From Podocnemis expansa (Eukaryota > Chordata > Testudines > Podocnemididae), in the NCBI GenBank assembly GCA_007922195.1, contig ML682003.1, forward strand, positions 5,213,018 to 5,277,017: a DNA stretch of 64,000 bases, read 5' to 3'. Below are positions 1-10,926 of this stretch, piece by piece (the first letter of the stretch is position 1; the number at the start of each line of letters is the position of its first letter). Both the position numbers and the translations under genes were made by a program. The notes under the pieces were generated by a model, which saw only the letters and a list, made by a program, of their open reading frames with translations, was not told where the DNA came from and made no database searches.

Positions 1-1625
1 CCCCAGTTTCACAGTGCTCTGCCGGAAAGAGCTGACCCTTGGTTTTGTTTACTGTTATGTTACTGCTGGATTCCCGGATTCGACTACAGATAGCTGCCAT
101 GCACACATGCACGCACACCCCATGAAGGAGGAATAATTCTATTTTATGTGTGCACATGCACAGACCTGGAGAAATCAGCAGGTCTATAGCCTGGTCTTCT
201 CCGCCTGGATCTGCCATGTAGCACTCTGAAGGTGAGCAGAAGAACCAGTGGCCCTCTCCAAGAAGATTCTGGCCTGCAACACAGGGAAAAGCTCCCCAAA
301 ACTGTACCCTTCCTACACTGACTCTCCTTTATCACATTAGCAATGCAAAGGTCAGAGAGGGAAGAGAGTCATGCCTGTTCCCTGTAGTCCGGTTAGAATC
401 CCTCCAGAGCTCTGCCAAATCCCCTGTCCTCCAGCAGGAGTTCACATCACACCCTTTGGAAGAGTCTCTTGCCAGCCAGCCAGCCTACATTTTAGCTTTG
501 TTCAATTATTGTGAGTTGTCGAATGTCCCATTTAGCAGAACAGCTTCTATCCTTCCCAGGGATCTATAACACTTCCCTGTCACCAGCATTATTCTCTGCA
601 TTCAGGTTCACACCAACTCCCATCTCTTCTCCTCTAGCGGTTCTATAATCCCCTTCCTCATCTCACACTCCCTGCCCCAATCTCGCCCACTGCTCATCTA
701 TACCATAGCACTAGTTACTCCCATTTCAGAATGAATTAATAAAACCCCGCTGCTACATGCCTGACCGGCACACTGTAAATATGTAAGAGGACACCAACTA
801 GTGATGCCTCAAGTACCTGAGCTGCTTTGAACCACCAGCACCTCATTTTCCAGGGACTCCCGTTATCCAGATGGATGTGGAGCTGCTCAAGCCATTTGGA
901 TAACCAGGACAGTAAAACAATTTCCCCTTTCCTAGGTGTCTTCTGCTATCCATGGCTACCACTTGTTAAGCTTCTTCCCATGAGATGTTTCGTTTGCTTG
1001 CTTGTTCAATGTAAGATTCCCAGCATAAGACCCTGGTCTTTTTACTGGTCTGCAAAGTACCCCACAGACCAGTGATGGCAGATAAATATTAACTAACCTT
1101 GGTATGTGTCATCAGATAGCCAAGAACTCTAGATTTTATTCCTTAACTTTACCTCAGTGCTACCTTCATTATTGATTCCTATTCCATAAGGTTTATTCCC
1201 ACTTACAGCTCTCCAAATGGCACTGACTTGTAAGGAGAAAACAATGCTTCCTTTACCAGGCATGTGAATTATCTTTAACAAGGCTTCATCAGGGAGACAG
1301 GACAGCTCCACTTCCAGCTTCTTCTCTCTCCTTCTGAATATGACAGGTGGGCAGGGAGGGCCCAGGCAGAATTGCACAGGCAGGTAGCCAGCTTCCCCAG
1401 GTCTCTCTCCTCTGTTACAGGAACTACTGTTCCCTGCTCCAGGATGGGGGTAGGGTTAGTAGACACAATTAGCATTTCTGGCTCCCTAGCCGTGAGTCTC
1501 CACTCCTAAATACAGCGTGAATACCCTCTCACCCCTCCACATGAGGGAGGAGGCACACTGTACTGACAACAGGAAAGAGGACTGTCCTGCTGCCAGCACT
1601 GCTTTAAGGAGTCTTTAGTCTACAT
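1..1625. other. Non-coding, no feature recognised
   Basis: Only short random open frames are present and there is no recognisable repeat or splice-bounded exon. By position this should be intronic sequence of PPP1R16A (minus strand), because the ankyrin exons of that gene have not appeared and must lie further left. Confidence 0.5.
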
Positions 1626-1980
1626 CAGTGGTCCACGGACATGTTGCAGGGGGTCCATGGAGCCTCTCCCTACCGGGGCCAGCATCCAGCTGCAGCCCCG
1701 ATGCTCCCCCGCCAGGGCTGCCTTTCCCCACCCATGGCTGGATTCCAGCAGGGCGATGGGACCTCAGCAGCTCCTGGAAGGCCTAGGGCAGGGGGCCATA
1801 ACCGCCACAGCTCGGCTCCTCAGCAGCACGGGCCGTGGTGGTGGCGGCACCACACATCGGCTGTCCTAGTGGCACTGCCAGAGTGGTGCGAGTCAGATTA
1901 CATAATCAGCCGGGGGCCGCAAAGATTTTTTTTTTTGTTAAAAAGGGGACCCCAGCTTGAAAAAGGGTTGGGAACCACTG
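1626..1980. mobile_element. hAT-like non-autonomous DNA transposon with 8-bp TSD
   Basis: The element starts with CAGTGGTCCACGGAC and ends with GGTTGGGAACCACTG, giving short imperfect terminal inverted repeats (CAGTGGT/ACCACTG). It is flanked on both sides by a perfect 8-bp duplication, GTCTACAT (1618-1625 and 1981-1988), which is the hAT signature. The 355-bp body is GC-rich and encodes no transposase, so this is a deletion derivative or MITE. Confidence 0.85.
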
Positions 1981-2056
1981 GTCTACATGGTTGTCTGTCA
2001 GCCACCAAGGGTGGCAATATCTGGCCCAGACATTAAAAGTGACTTGCCTAATGCCA

Positions 2057-2268
2057 AGTTCCAAAGGGGCAGCCATGTTAGTCCAGTTCCGCAAAAGAAG
2101 CAAGGAGTCCTGTGGCACTTAAAGATTAACAAATCTATTTATCACATGAGCTTTCGTGGGAGAAAATCCTGCTTCTTCAAAGCATCTGACGAAGTGGGAT
2201 TTTCTCCCACGAAAGCTCACGTGATAAATAAATGTTAGTCTTTAAGTGCACAGGACTCCTTGCTTCTT
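2057..2268 (+). mobile_element. Penelope-associated hairpin repeat with hammerhead-like core and 13-bp TSD
   Basis: Two oppositely oriented copies of the same unit face each other: a left arm (about 2100-2165) and a right arm (about 2180-2268). The right arm carries CTGACGA (2186-2192), a 6-bp self-complementary stem (2194-2199 with 2205-2210) and GAAA (2211-2214), which is the order of a hammerhead ribozyme core. The insertion is flanked by TTGCCTAATGCCA (2044-2056) and TTGCCTAATACCA (2269-2281), a 13-bp target duplication with one mismatch. The same unit follows the Penelope-like element at 22.06 kb. The ribozyme reading is an inference from core motifs. Confidence 0.75.
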
Positions 2269-2281
2269 TTGCCTAATACCA

Positions 2282-5200
2282 TACGCAAGTCAACAGCAGA
2301 GTTGACAAGGACCCAGAAGAGCTGGCTCAATCCAGAGCTAATTGGACGATTCCTCCAAGGCTGTGTGGAGAATTTCTTTAAGGACAGGTAGGAGTGTCAC
2401 AGCATTAAGCTATCTCATGACAGCTTGGCCTTGACTGCCACTTAGTCGGGGTTGGGAGAAGGAGCAAGACCTCCCATTCCCTAAAGGAGAACACTCTTCT
2501 CCCCTCTGCTTCATGAAGCTAACCCAGGACCTGCAGAACAGCTGTCTCCTCTGGTACAGAACTTTCCCACCTCAGTACCAACTGCTGAGCTGGTGTGAAA
2601 ACTGCAGCAGCCTTCCAAACAGAAAGGACAGACAGTCAGTGGCCATTGTATCAAGGAGGAAGCTAACTCATGCCAGATACTTACACAAGGCAACAGAAAG
2701 AACTGAGAGAGAACAAGCAAAGAGACCTGCCTCTGGAAAGAGTAAACACCCATTCTTAGTGTTTGTGTGCAGAGGGGAACTGGTAAATGTTGACTCTGCC
2801 TCCCAGGGAGCTATTCTTTTGGGTTGAAATAAGTTAAGGGCTTTACTGTGTGCAGGAGAAAGCAGGTCAGACCTGTTGGAGATGGGATTTGTAGAAAGGA
2901 AACCAAGTGAGTCAGAGTTACAGGGAAAGGAAACAAAGAACTCTGAAAACGTCCCGTCTGAAATAAGCCAGTACATACAGCACTGACAACTGCAGCCAAT
3001 GTACCTATACCACCTCAGACTGGAATCTCATTGAACTGCACAAGACATATAGCATCAGACCAGGTCAGTGTATCTACAGGGGACCTTCAAAAGGAAAATG
3101 ATTGTGGTGAATTGATTTCCGTAGGGAGCAATACACTTTCCCGGTCAGCAGCACTGAATCAGCACTTGGCCTAGATGAAACATATACAGAGCCCAGTGCT
3201 TGTAGTCAAAGACCCTATGACTCTTTTCAGACATGGTTGTGCTGTGCCTGGTTGTCCTGGCCCAATTCCAAACTTACAAGTGAAAAAAATGGGCTTTGTA
3301 CCCTTTCTATGATGGTCAAAGAAGCACTAGTGGGTTTCTTCCCCTCCAAAAGAGGTGTGTGACAGGGGCAGGGGTACATTACAGGGACAGATCTCACATA
3401 AGCCTGGAAGAACCTGATACTTGGAGAATTACTGAAGCGATGAAACCAAAGGCCCATAAAAGGCAAATGCAAACATGTGAAAGGGAAAGGACTCTCGGTC
3501 AGATTGTCTACAACACATCACCTCTGAGTCTCAACAGCAACAACTCAACAGCATTTGGGAGGAAGGAAGCCTTGGCTTGGAGTTCAGCATCCCCGTGTCT
3601 TCATGCAAGGTGGGCAAATTCACCACATGATCAGCAAAGGACCAATAAGTCCTCCAGCAAAAACAGCAGAGCTGAGTTGATATTTCTGAGTTGAACAATT
3701 GAAGAATGTTTTTAAAGAAGCACACGGCTAATGTCCCCCCTTTTGCAGGTCTCTTTTATTCCCCCTGTAGTTCGTTGGATACATTATTCTTCCATGTCTG
3801 AGTCTGTAGCAGTGGTGTTGTGCACTGTGACACAATGGCATTTGTTCCACGCAGAGGTGGCTGCATTTCAGTGCTGGCCAAAATAATCACTATGTTACTG
3901 AGTGTAGCACCTTAGGATCCATATAAATACAAAGAACTTTTTTCTTTTTTTTTTTAAATGATCATTATTATGGGATTGATTCTAGCACCTGGGAATTCTG
4001 AGGCACTTCAGTGCCCATTTCTGTAACAGGGGCGGGAGAATTCTAGAGGAGCTACACTAGATCTCTGTATCACATCGAGGTTAAACATCACAGTTTTACT
4101 AGCCCTGGTTAGTCTGGATGCAATTCGGAGCATCCCCTGTAAACTGGTGTGGCGTGCCTACACTCCACACTCACCCCAGCCACTGCTGACCCTGCACTAA
4201 ACTTCATTTCCTGCACAGCTTGTCAGAATAGCAGCACAGAAGCAACTGTCTGGCTGACAGCAGGAGAATGACAGTACTTTGTTTCTATTAAAAATTCATA
4301 CGATGTAATCCACTAAGTTTCTATAATATAGTAACATGAGCTTCTCTTTTGTTTCCAGTGCTTTGGTTGGCGCTTTGCGTGCCCGATGCCTCAGTCGAAT
4401 GATTGCTTACAGCTGGCTCCGTTCTGGCTGAGGATCCACACGTGGCTGGCTGAAACGGAGCTTGTCATCACCAACAGCAACACCCTCAGTCTCCTGACTG
4501 CTCTGCTATTCCAACCTAAATGCATATCCAAGATCTATGGCTGTGGGTTTCCTGAAGCCTGAACATGAATAACTTGTGATCATCCAGGGAAACCACAGTG
4601 GGAAATCCTCCAGCTTTATTTGTGGTTTTGCACTGATTCTGTTTTCAGGGCTCTTTACAGAACTGTTCAGCAAAATAAAAAATTAAAAGGAGATTAATAT
4701 TTCCACACTTCTGCACAAAATAAGGGACTTTCTGGCCATGGACTCTGCGGCCCCTAATGGCCTCTGCATTGAGTCCTAATCCACATCACCTGATTGGCTC
4801 CTGCTGGGAAGCATCATTACAACAGCTGCTTCCAGGGAACAGCCACAAGGATTACTGAAAACTGACCCAATCCTTCATTTGAAATATGCTGCAAGCAGGC
4901 TAATTTACCAAATGGGTTCTGCTGAAATCAGAACCACAGAGAGATTTAACGTTATACCTTTGGTCAGCATGCAGATGTCAGAGAAGTTTCATGCCTGTGC
5001 TCTCATCTTAGTGTGCTTTAGACAGAGTTAATGTAATATTTTTAAAAACAGACGCAGGAGGAAAATCAGCTGAGATCTTAAAAGAGAGAGTATAAGGCAG
5101 AGGAACACCAAGGCTTTTCCAGAAAACAGGAGCTGGAGAGAAGGCTTTTCAACAGCCATGGCCCAAATGTGTCATGGAGGTTGGCGCCAGATAAGCCAAA

Positions 5201-5483
5201 GGAATGAGGGAAGAGAAGACACAAGGAGTGTAAGAACAAGTGAATCACGCCTAGCAATGATATTGTCAGGTTAAAAATCATATTTAAAAAGAAATGAGTC
5301 TACCTTGGGTTACCAGCCAGAGATCACTGAGGCAAACAATGACTCCTTCTCATTTCATTCTGATCATCACTGGCACAACAGCAGGACTAACAGTCCCAAT
5401 CAGAGTCAGGGCCCCACCATGCTATGCACAGTGTGTATATAACTGGGGACAGCCCTTGCCCCAAAGAACCTACAATCAGACTC
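2282..5483. other. Non-coding, no feature recognised
   Basis: The sequence has moderate AT content. I see no coding exon, RNA gene or diagnosable repeat, only a short poly-T/A stretch near 3940-3960. It is presumed intronic in PPP1R16A. Confidence 0.45.
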
Positions 5484-6560
5484 ACAGAAGATGAGGGCTG
5501 GGAGGGACTTCAGGAGGTATCTAGTCCAACCCCAACTAAATCACCCAGCCAGGGCTTTGTCAAGATGGGCCTTAAAAATCTATAAGGATGGAGGTTCCCC
5601 CACCTCTCTAGTAAGTAACCCATTCTGGAGCTTTTGCCATCTTCACAGGGAAAACGGTTTTCCTAATATCTAGCCTAGACCTTCCCCAATGAAACTTAAG
5701 ACCATGGTTCCATGTTCTGTCATCTGCTGCCACTGAGAACAGCCCAGCTCCATCCTCCCTGGGACCTGCTTCAGGTAGTTGAAGGCTGCTGTCAAATCCC
5801 CCCTCACTCTTTTCTGCAGACTAAACGAGCCCAGGTCCCTCAGCCTCTCCTCATCAGTTACATGTTCCAGCCCCCTCATGATTTTTCAAAGAGGTAGCCT
5901 TGTTAGTCTAGCTAATCATTTTTGTTGCTCTCTGCTAGATTCTCTTCAATGTGTCCACATCATTCTTGTAGCAGGGGCAGCTAAAACAGGACACATCACT
6001 CCAGACGATGCCTCACCAGAGTCAAATAGAGGAGAATAATCACATCCCTCCATCTGCTGGCCATGCTCCTACTGATGCAGCCCAACATGCCGTTAGCCTT
6101 CTTGGCACCGAAGACACACTGTTGTCTCCTACCCAGCTTCCTGCCCAGTGTAAGCCCTGTGTCCTTTTCTGCAGAACTGCTGCTGGGTGAGCGAGGCCGT
6201 CCTGGAACAGAGGCCAGGCCCCATGCTTGTGCCCCACCCCTGGACCAGGTTGCTCCCAAAGAGGGGGTGTTAGGGGGAGGGGCAGAGCTGCATGGGGCCC
6301 ACCCAACCATGGTGCTGGGGGGCGGGGTCACCCTGCTTGCCCTCTCCCCCAGGGATGGCCCTGTGCCCAGCCAGTCGGTCCCCAGTCTGTAGCTGTGCAT
6401 GGGACTCTTCCATCCTAAGTGTAGGACTCTGCCGTGTCCTTATTGAACCTCATCAGACTTGTTTGCCCAGCCCTCCAATTTGTCTAGATCACTCTGTATC
6501 TGTGTCTACTGCTCCCCTCAGCTCAGTGTCATCTGCAAACTCTCTGAGGGTTGTTAATAA
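5484..6560 (-). mobile_element. CR1 LINE fragment, antisense
   Basis: On the plus strand it begins with the reverse of the CR1 3' region (GGGAGGGACTTCAGGAGG followed by the 'ctagtccaacccc' hallmark near 5521). It runs back through the RT-proximal segments, for example the 'cctcagcctctcctcatcag' block near 5838 and the 'catctgcaaactctctgagg' block near 6530. All frames are broken. A 28-bp foreign insertion sits at 5887-5914. Confidence 0.85.
5887..5914 (-). mobile_element. 28-bp terminal fragment of the Penelope-associated repeat, with 9-bp TSD
   Basis: The insert CAAAGAGGTAGCCTTGTTAG plus 8 further bases matches the outer end of the larger hairpin repeats (for example 2058-2085). It interrupts the CR1 sequence and is flanked by ATGATTTTT (5878-5886) and ATCATTTTT (5915-5923), nine bases with one mismatch. 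Confidence 0.65.
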
Positions 6561-8584
6561 GCTGAGATCTACATAGGCAAGACAGAAAAGGCTGTGAGAG
6601 GGAAAAAGTTAGGTGACTTCCCCCAGAGGGTACTACACATCAGTCCCAGCAACAGAATGCAGGTTTCTTGAATTGCACTCCAGCTCCTTACATGCCAGAC
6701 AGAGCTGCTACTTTTCATGGTTTGTTCACTTCCAGCATATCACTGATTCCGGACAATGGAAACTTACTGCCCACCTTCCCATTGCAGGGCTCACTTCCTA
6801 GAACACTGCTGCAATGCTGGGTTGCAAATCCAGCAAGGATACATTGCCAAGGGGCTTTGCAGTGGTGTTTTTTGCCTTTTTTCAATTAAAGGGATGATGG
6901 TATTGTGGCTACTAGCTTACCTTTTGTAAAGCAAAACCTAAACTTGGGGGACAAATGCCATGAAATCCCAGGACGGTCATATTGAAATGGATTATGGAAT
7001 TACTGTCACCCATTAGATTCTTCCATTCCAACTGCAGTCCATCATTTCCAAAATTGGCACTGAACAGCCCATGTGAATGGAAACAAAAATGCCAGACAAG
7101 AACACATCTGTTTATGACTGTATATATTCTTAAATCTTTACAAGGCAAGAATGGGCACTGCCTATTCCAGTATTATCATGGCAGTTTTGTTTTAAATAGT
7201 TTTGTTTTCTACATATGCAGTTTAGTCTCCATGCTGTTTTGAACAGGAGAGAAAGGATCAGACTTCACTCTAGAGATGCAAGAGGAACCATCATGATGCC
7301 ATGGAAGATTAGATTGGGATTCCAGTGGAGTCAGAAAGAGTCAGGTGCCAAACTTTGTGACTAGGTCTACCTTACTGTAGGTATATCAGCAAACCCTCTT
7401 AGAATGGAGACGTGGCTTACACTAGAAAGAGATTTTTGTTATTCCCTAAGCAAAATAAGGTATATTGACAGAAGGGACAAAAGGCTATCCTACATAGCTA
7501 TGGCTGCAAACAAAACTTTAAAGTGTAAATCACCAGGTCACTTATTTACATGAACTTAAAAGCCAAGCCAAATGTTCTCAGATGCCAAGTTACATAGTCA
7601 TGGAGTTGTGGAATCACTTGGGCCCTGAAGAGAGGGCAGGCCACACCTATCAGAGTTACTGTTTCAGACTCTACAAAGGCAGAGGACACTACAGCAAGTT
7701 TACACTTGGGCACATTTTCTCCACAACCCTAAGGAGCACACAATTTTAAAAAACAATTGGTGCTCCAGAATCTGACTGCACAAGGGTGAAATCCACAACA
7801 AACTCAGTGAGCACAGAATCACAAATTACCCAGGGCCCTGCCCAGAGCTAACACAGCTCCTAATTAAAGTACTAACCCTTATGAAGAACAAACATCAATC
7901 ATGTTTTGAGACAACCATATCTCTTACTTCCTATTTATTATTTGTATTATATAGTCTGGCTCTCAGCATGCCAAGCTCTGTGCAGAGAAAAATGGCCCCC
8001 GCCACAAAAACTGCCAATTCTAGAGAGACAACACAAGCCAGCAAGGATGCAGGATGAAGCTACAATTACACAAATATGTTGTGCACAATATTTACTTCGT
8101 GTAGTTTTGAGTAGTAGCAGTAGTCTCAGCTTACAAGTCCCTTCTAAAGCAGCCGTGGGGAGAGGACCTTTCCAAGACACTAGAAATCCACACATGCCTC
8201 TCTCTACTCCTCTCCTCTCCAAATCAGCTTCGGGTTTTTTGTTTCTAATTTCTTCCTTTGGAACCTTTTGATTTAACTCCTGGAAACCATAGCAGCTGCT
8301 CAGACAGAGAGAGAGAGAGAGAGAGAAAGTCCGAGGTATGTATTTGTTCCTTAGAGGCAGAGTGCTTTACCAGACCCTGCCAGTGCAGGAAGTGAAGGAC
8401 CCAGCTCAGCCCAAAAAACCTGCCACTAGACAAGACCCTTCTGCTTGGGTGCCTTGTACCTAATCTCCCTCAGCAATTCCCTTCTCCTTCTGTTGGTCAC
8501 CAACTATTTCCTGCATCCTCTCTGTCCCAAGCATAAACCCCACAAAAGAATTTTGCTTTAAAGGGTTTTATACCCAGTATCTTG
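6561..8584. other. Non-coding sequence with a short GA microsatellite
   Basis: No gene or diagnosable transposon is seen. A (GA)n run of about 23 bp lies at roughly 8305-8327. Confidence 0.45.
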
Positions 8585-8767
8585 TCAATTTCCAAAGGGA
8601 TAGCCATGTTAGTCTAATCCAGCAAAAAAAAACCAAGGAGTCATGTGGCACTTTAAGACTAACAGATTTATTTTTCGCATGAGCTTTCGTGGGAGAAAAT
8701 CCTCCCACGAAAGCTCATGCGAAAAATAAATCTGTTAGTTTTAAAGTGCCACATGACTCCTTGGTTT
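8585..8767. mobile_element. Near-perfect palindromic Penelope-associated hairpin repeat
   Basis: A lead-in (8585-8629, TCAATTTCCAAAGGGATAG...) is followed by two 66-nt arms, 8630-8695 and 8702-8767. The arms are reverse complements with a single mismatch and a 6-nt spacer. Arm sequence matches the other units (GAGCTTTCGTGGGAG / CTCCCACGAAAGCTC). The apex has lost the CTGANGA half of the hammerhead core, leaving only the stem and GAAA. No convincing target duplication was found. Confidence 0.8.
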
Positions 8768-8849
8768 CATACCCAGGACACCATATGACACCATTGAAAA
8801 TATTAACAGCTGCCAAGGCTGCATTGCCCTCCCATTTACCCAGCTAGGC

Positions 8850-9112
8850 AGAACTGGCCCACAGTTTTTTGGTACCCTAGGCCAACAGGGATTTTGGCAC
8901 CTCCCTCCTCCCACTCAGCTGCCAGTGGAGTGGCACCAGTGCCGGGATCTGGCCACAGGTGGGGGTCCAGCCCCAGCCGGGGAGCAGTGTTGCAGGCGGG
9001 GGTCTGGCCCCAGTCACGGAGTGGAGAAACCCTACCCCAGCCCTTGGTGCCCCCAGTTGTTAGTGTCTTAGGCAACTGCCTAGGTCGCTTCTATGGAAGG
9101 ACCAGGCCTGAC
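8850..9112 (+). mobile_element. DNA-transposon-like repeat (second copy at 32.8 kb)
   Basis: The left part (TTTTTTGGTACCCTAGGC near 8865) and the right part (CCTAGGTCGCTTCTATGG near 9080) both match the copy at about 32811-33220. That copy has TTTTTTGATCCCCTAGGC and CCTAGGTCACCTCTGTGG at the equivalent ends. The middle is a GC-rich filler. The family is not assigned. Confidence 0.55.
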
Positions 9113-9736
9113 AGCCAGCCTCCAATTGCACAGAGGTACTGGTCCAGGTCAGCAGTCATGAGACCAGCATAATGGATTATACTTCCCAGTGGCTGCCTAG
9201 CGTGTATGTTAAGCAGGAAGGGATAAAAAGGCCTTTGAAATAACTTAGTGAGACGACTCACAGAGGCAGAGGAACAATGACCAGACACTATCCTGCTGCA
9301 CAGACTAACAATAAAGCTGAGGAAGGCATAAAAAGCCCTTCATTTCAAACAGAGCCTAGGTCAGAAATGTGCAAAAGCTGTTGCTTCATCTGACAAGAAA
9401 CAGAAATGAAGAGCCCTATTCAATTACCTCACATAATGACAAACAGCTAAAAAGGGACATTTTTCAGTGCTTATATACAAACCCCTAGCAGCCAAAATAC
9501 TAAGATATCTGGGCGTCTGGCTGGTGAGTGTTGCTCACATGCTCAGGGTTCAGCTGATCACCATATTTCCGATCAGAAGAGACTTTCCCCCCACAACAGA
9601 TTGGCAAAGAATGGGGGGGGGGGTTGCATCACCTTCCTCTATAGCGAGTGAGCCATGCCCCATGCTGGTAGGTTGTCTATACATTAGTCTTTAAACCATG
9701 ATTTGAGGACTTTAACAGCTCAGTCATAGGTTAGAA
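9113..9736. other. Non-coding, no feature recognised
   Basis: No coding exon or clear repeat. A run of ten G lies near 9612. Confidence 0.4.
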
Positions 9737-10276
9737 CAGGCTTGTCTAACCTGTGGCCCAGAGGCTGAACTCCAGCCCACCAAGGGCTTTCATCCCACCC
9801 ACGAAGTGCTGCCAGAAGATCCTGAGAGCTGGGGCTGGCCGAGGCCCTTGTCAATTCCCACCCTGCACACAGCTGCAGGAAGGCAGGGCCTGGCGAGAGA
9901 TCTGTTCAGGGGCTGGATTTCCCTAAGCAGTGCTTGGCAGGGAGTGAGGAGAGCAGAGTTGGTGGGGTACCTGTCAGGTAGTAGCTGCCACCCAGCTGCT
10001 CTGCTCCCCCCACCTCACCCTTCTTCCCTCCTCTCCTCTGCCTTGCTCCCCGCACCCTGCCTTGCCCCCTCACACAGGCACCCCTGCCTCCCCTTGCCCT
10101 CTGCACACAGTGCAAGCAAAAGCAATGCCAAATATCACAGTAATCATTATTTTGTTAAAGTTTATTAATAAGATCCACTGGTGCATCTTATCTACCGAAA
10201 ATTTTCTCACCGGCCCTCCCCAACGGAGAAAAGAATTGCAATGTGGCCCCTCACCCAAAAAAGTTGGACACACCTG
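9737..10276. mobile_element. hAT-like DNA transposon (family shared with 13.5 kb)
   Basis: It starts CAGGCTTGTCTAACCTG and ends AAGTTGGACACACCTG. The flanks GGTTAGAA (9729-9736) and GGTTTGAG (10277-10284) agree at six of eight positions, consistent with an old 8-bp duplication. Several internal segments, such as the block around 10105-10155, are nearly the same as in the element at 13539-13924. Confidence 0.8.
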
Positions 10277-10284
10277 GGTTTGAG

Positions 10285-10926
10285 GTTTATCACAGGAGTA
10301 GGTAGGTGAGGTTTTGTGGCCTGCATTGCACAGGAGTCAGAACAGATGATCATATTGGTCCCTTCAATGTTCCCTCTAAGGCCCTGGGGCAGCTGAGCAA
10401 CTTACTTTGATCACTGCGCAGGCCGCCCCCCCACAGCCCCAATCCTGCCCCTACGCTGGCCCAATCCTGGCTCCCAATTTCCTGTCATTCCCCCCCACCC
10501 CCAGCCAGCACAATCCCATCCCCTGCTCTGCCATCAGCTCCCTGCTCCCAACCCAGCCCAATCTCCTTCCTCCCACCCTAACTGCCCCTGGTAACACCCT
10601 AGCCAACCGGACCCCCAACCCTCCACATCCTTACCTGGCCGCTTGAGTGGCGCGGCACCGCACACCACAGCCATGGCTCCTCCAGCCGGAGGAGCACTGA
10701 TGGGGCATACTCAGAGCTTCTGAGCAGGCTCCATCAGAGCTTCTCTGGGCGGGAGTTTTAAAAACTCCCAGCTCCATAGGAGCTCTCAGCCAGCTGAAAG
10801 ACAGTGTCTTCCAGCCAGGTAGAGACTCTGCCTGCTGGCTGTGTGCAGCTGGCAGTGTCTCCTGCGTGGGGCAGCAGCGGGGTGCTGCATAGCTTACAGG
10901 GAACATTGCTTCTGACCTTAGAGTAG
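10285..10926 (+). mobile_element. CR1 3' end interrupted by a TIR element (10365-10908)
   Basis: CR1 sense 3' sequence (GATGATCATATTGGTCCCTTC up to 10364) resumes at 10909 with CTTCTGACCTTAGAG. Between them lies a 544-bp element that starts CAATGTTCCCTCTAAGG and ends ACAGGGAACATTG. The same terminal repeats define the element at 55018-55482. Only CTTC is clearly duplicated here, so the target-site length is not resolved at this copy. Confidence 0.7.

Noticed and set aside
8585..8767. 8-bp target duplication (ATACCCAG) around the palindromic repeat
   Set aside because: The left ATACCCAG is separated from the element start by several extra bases, so it cannot be confirmed as a target duplication.
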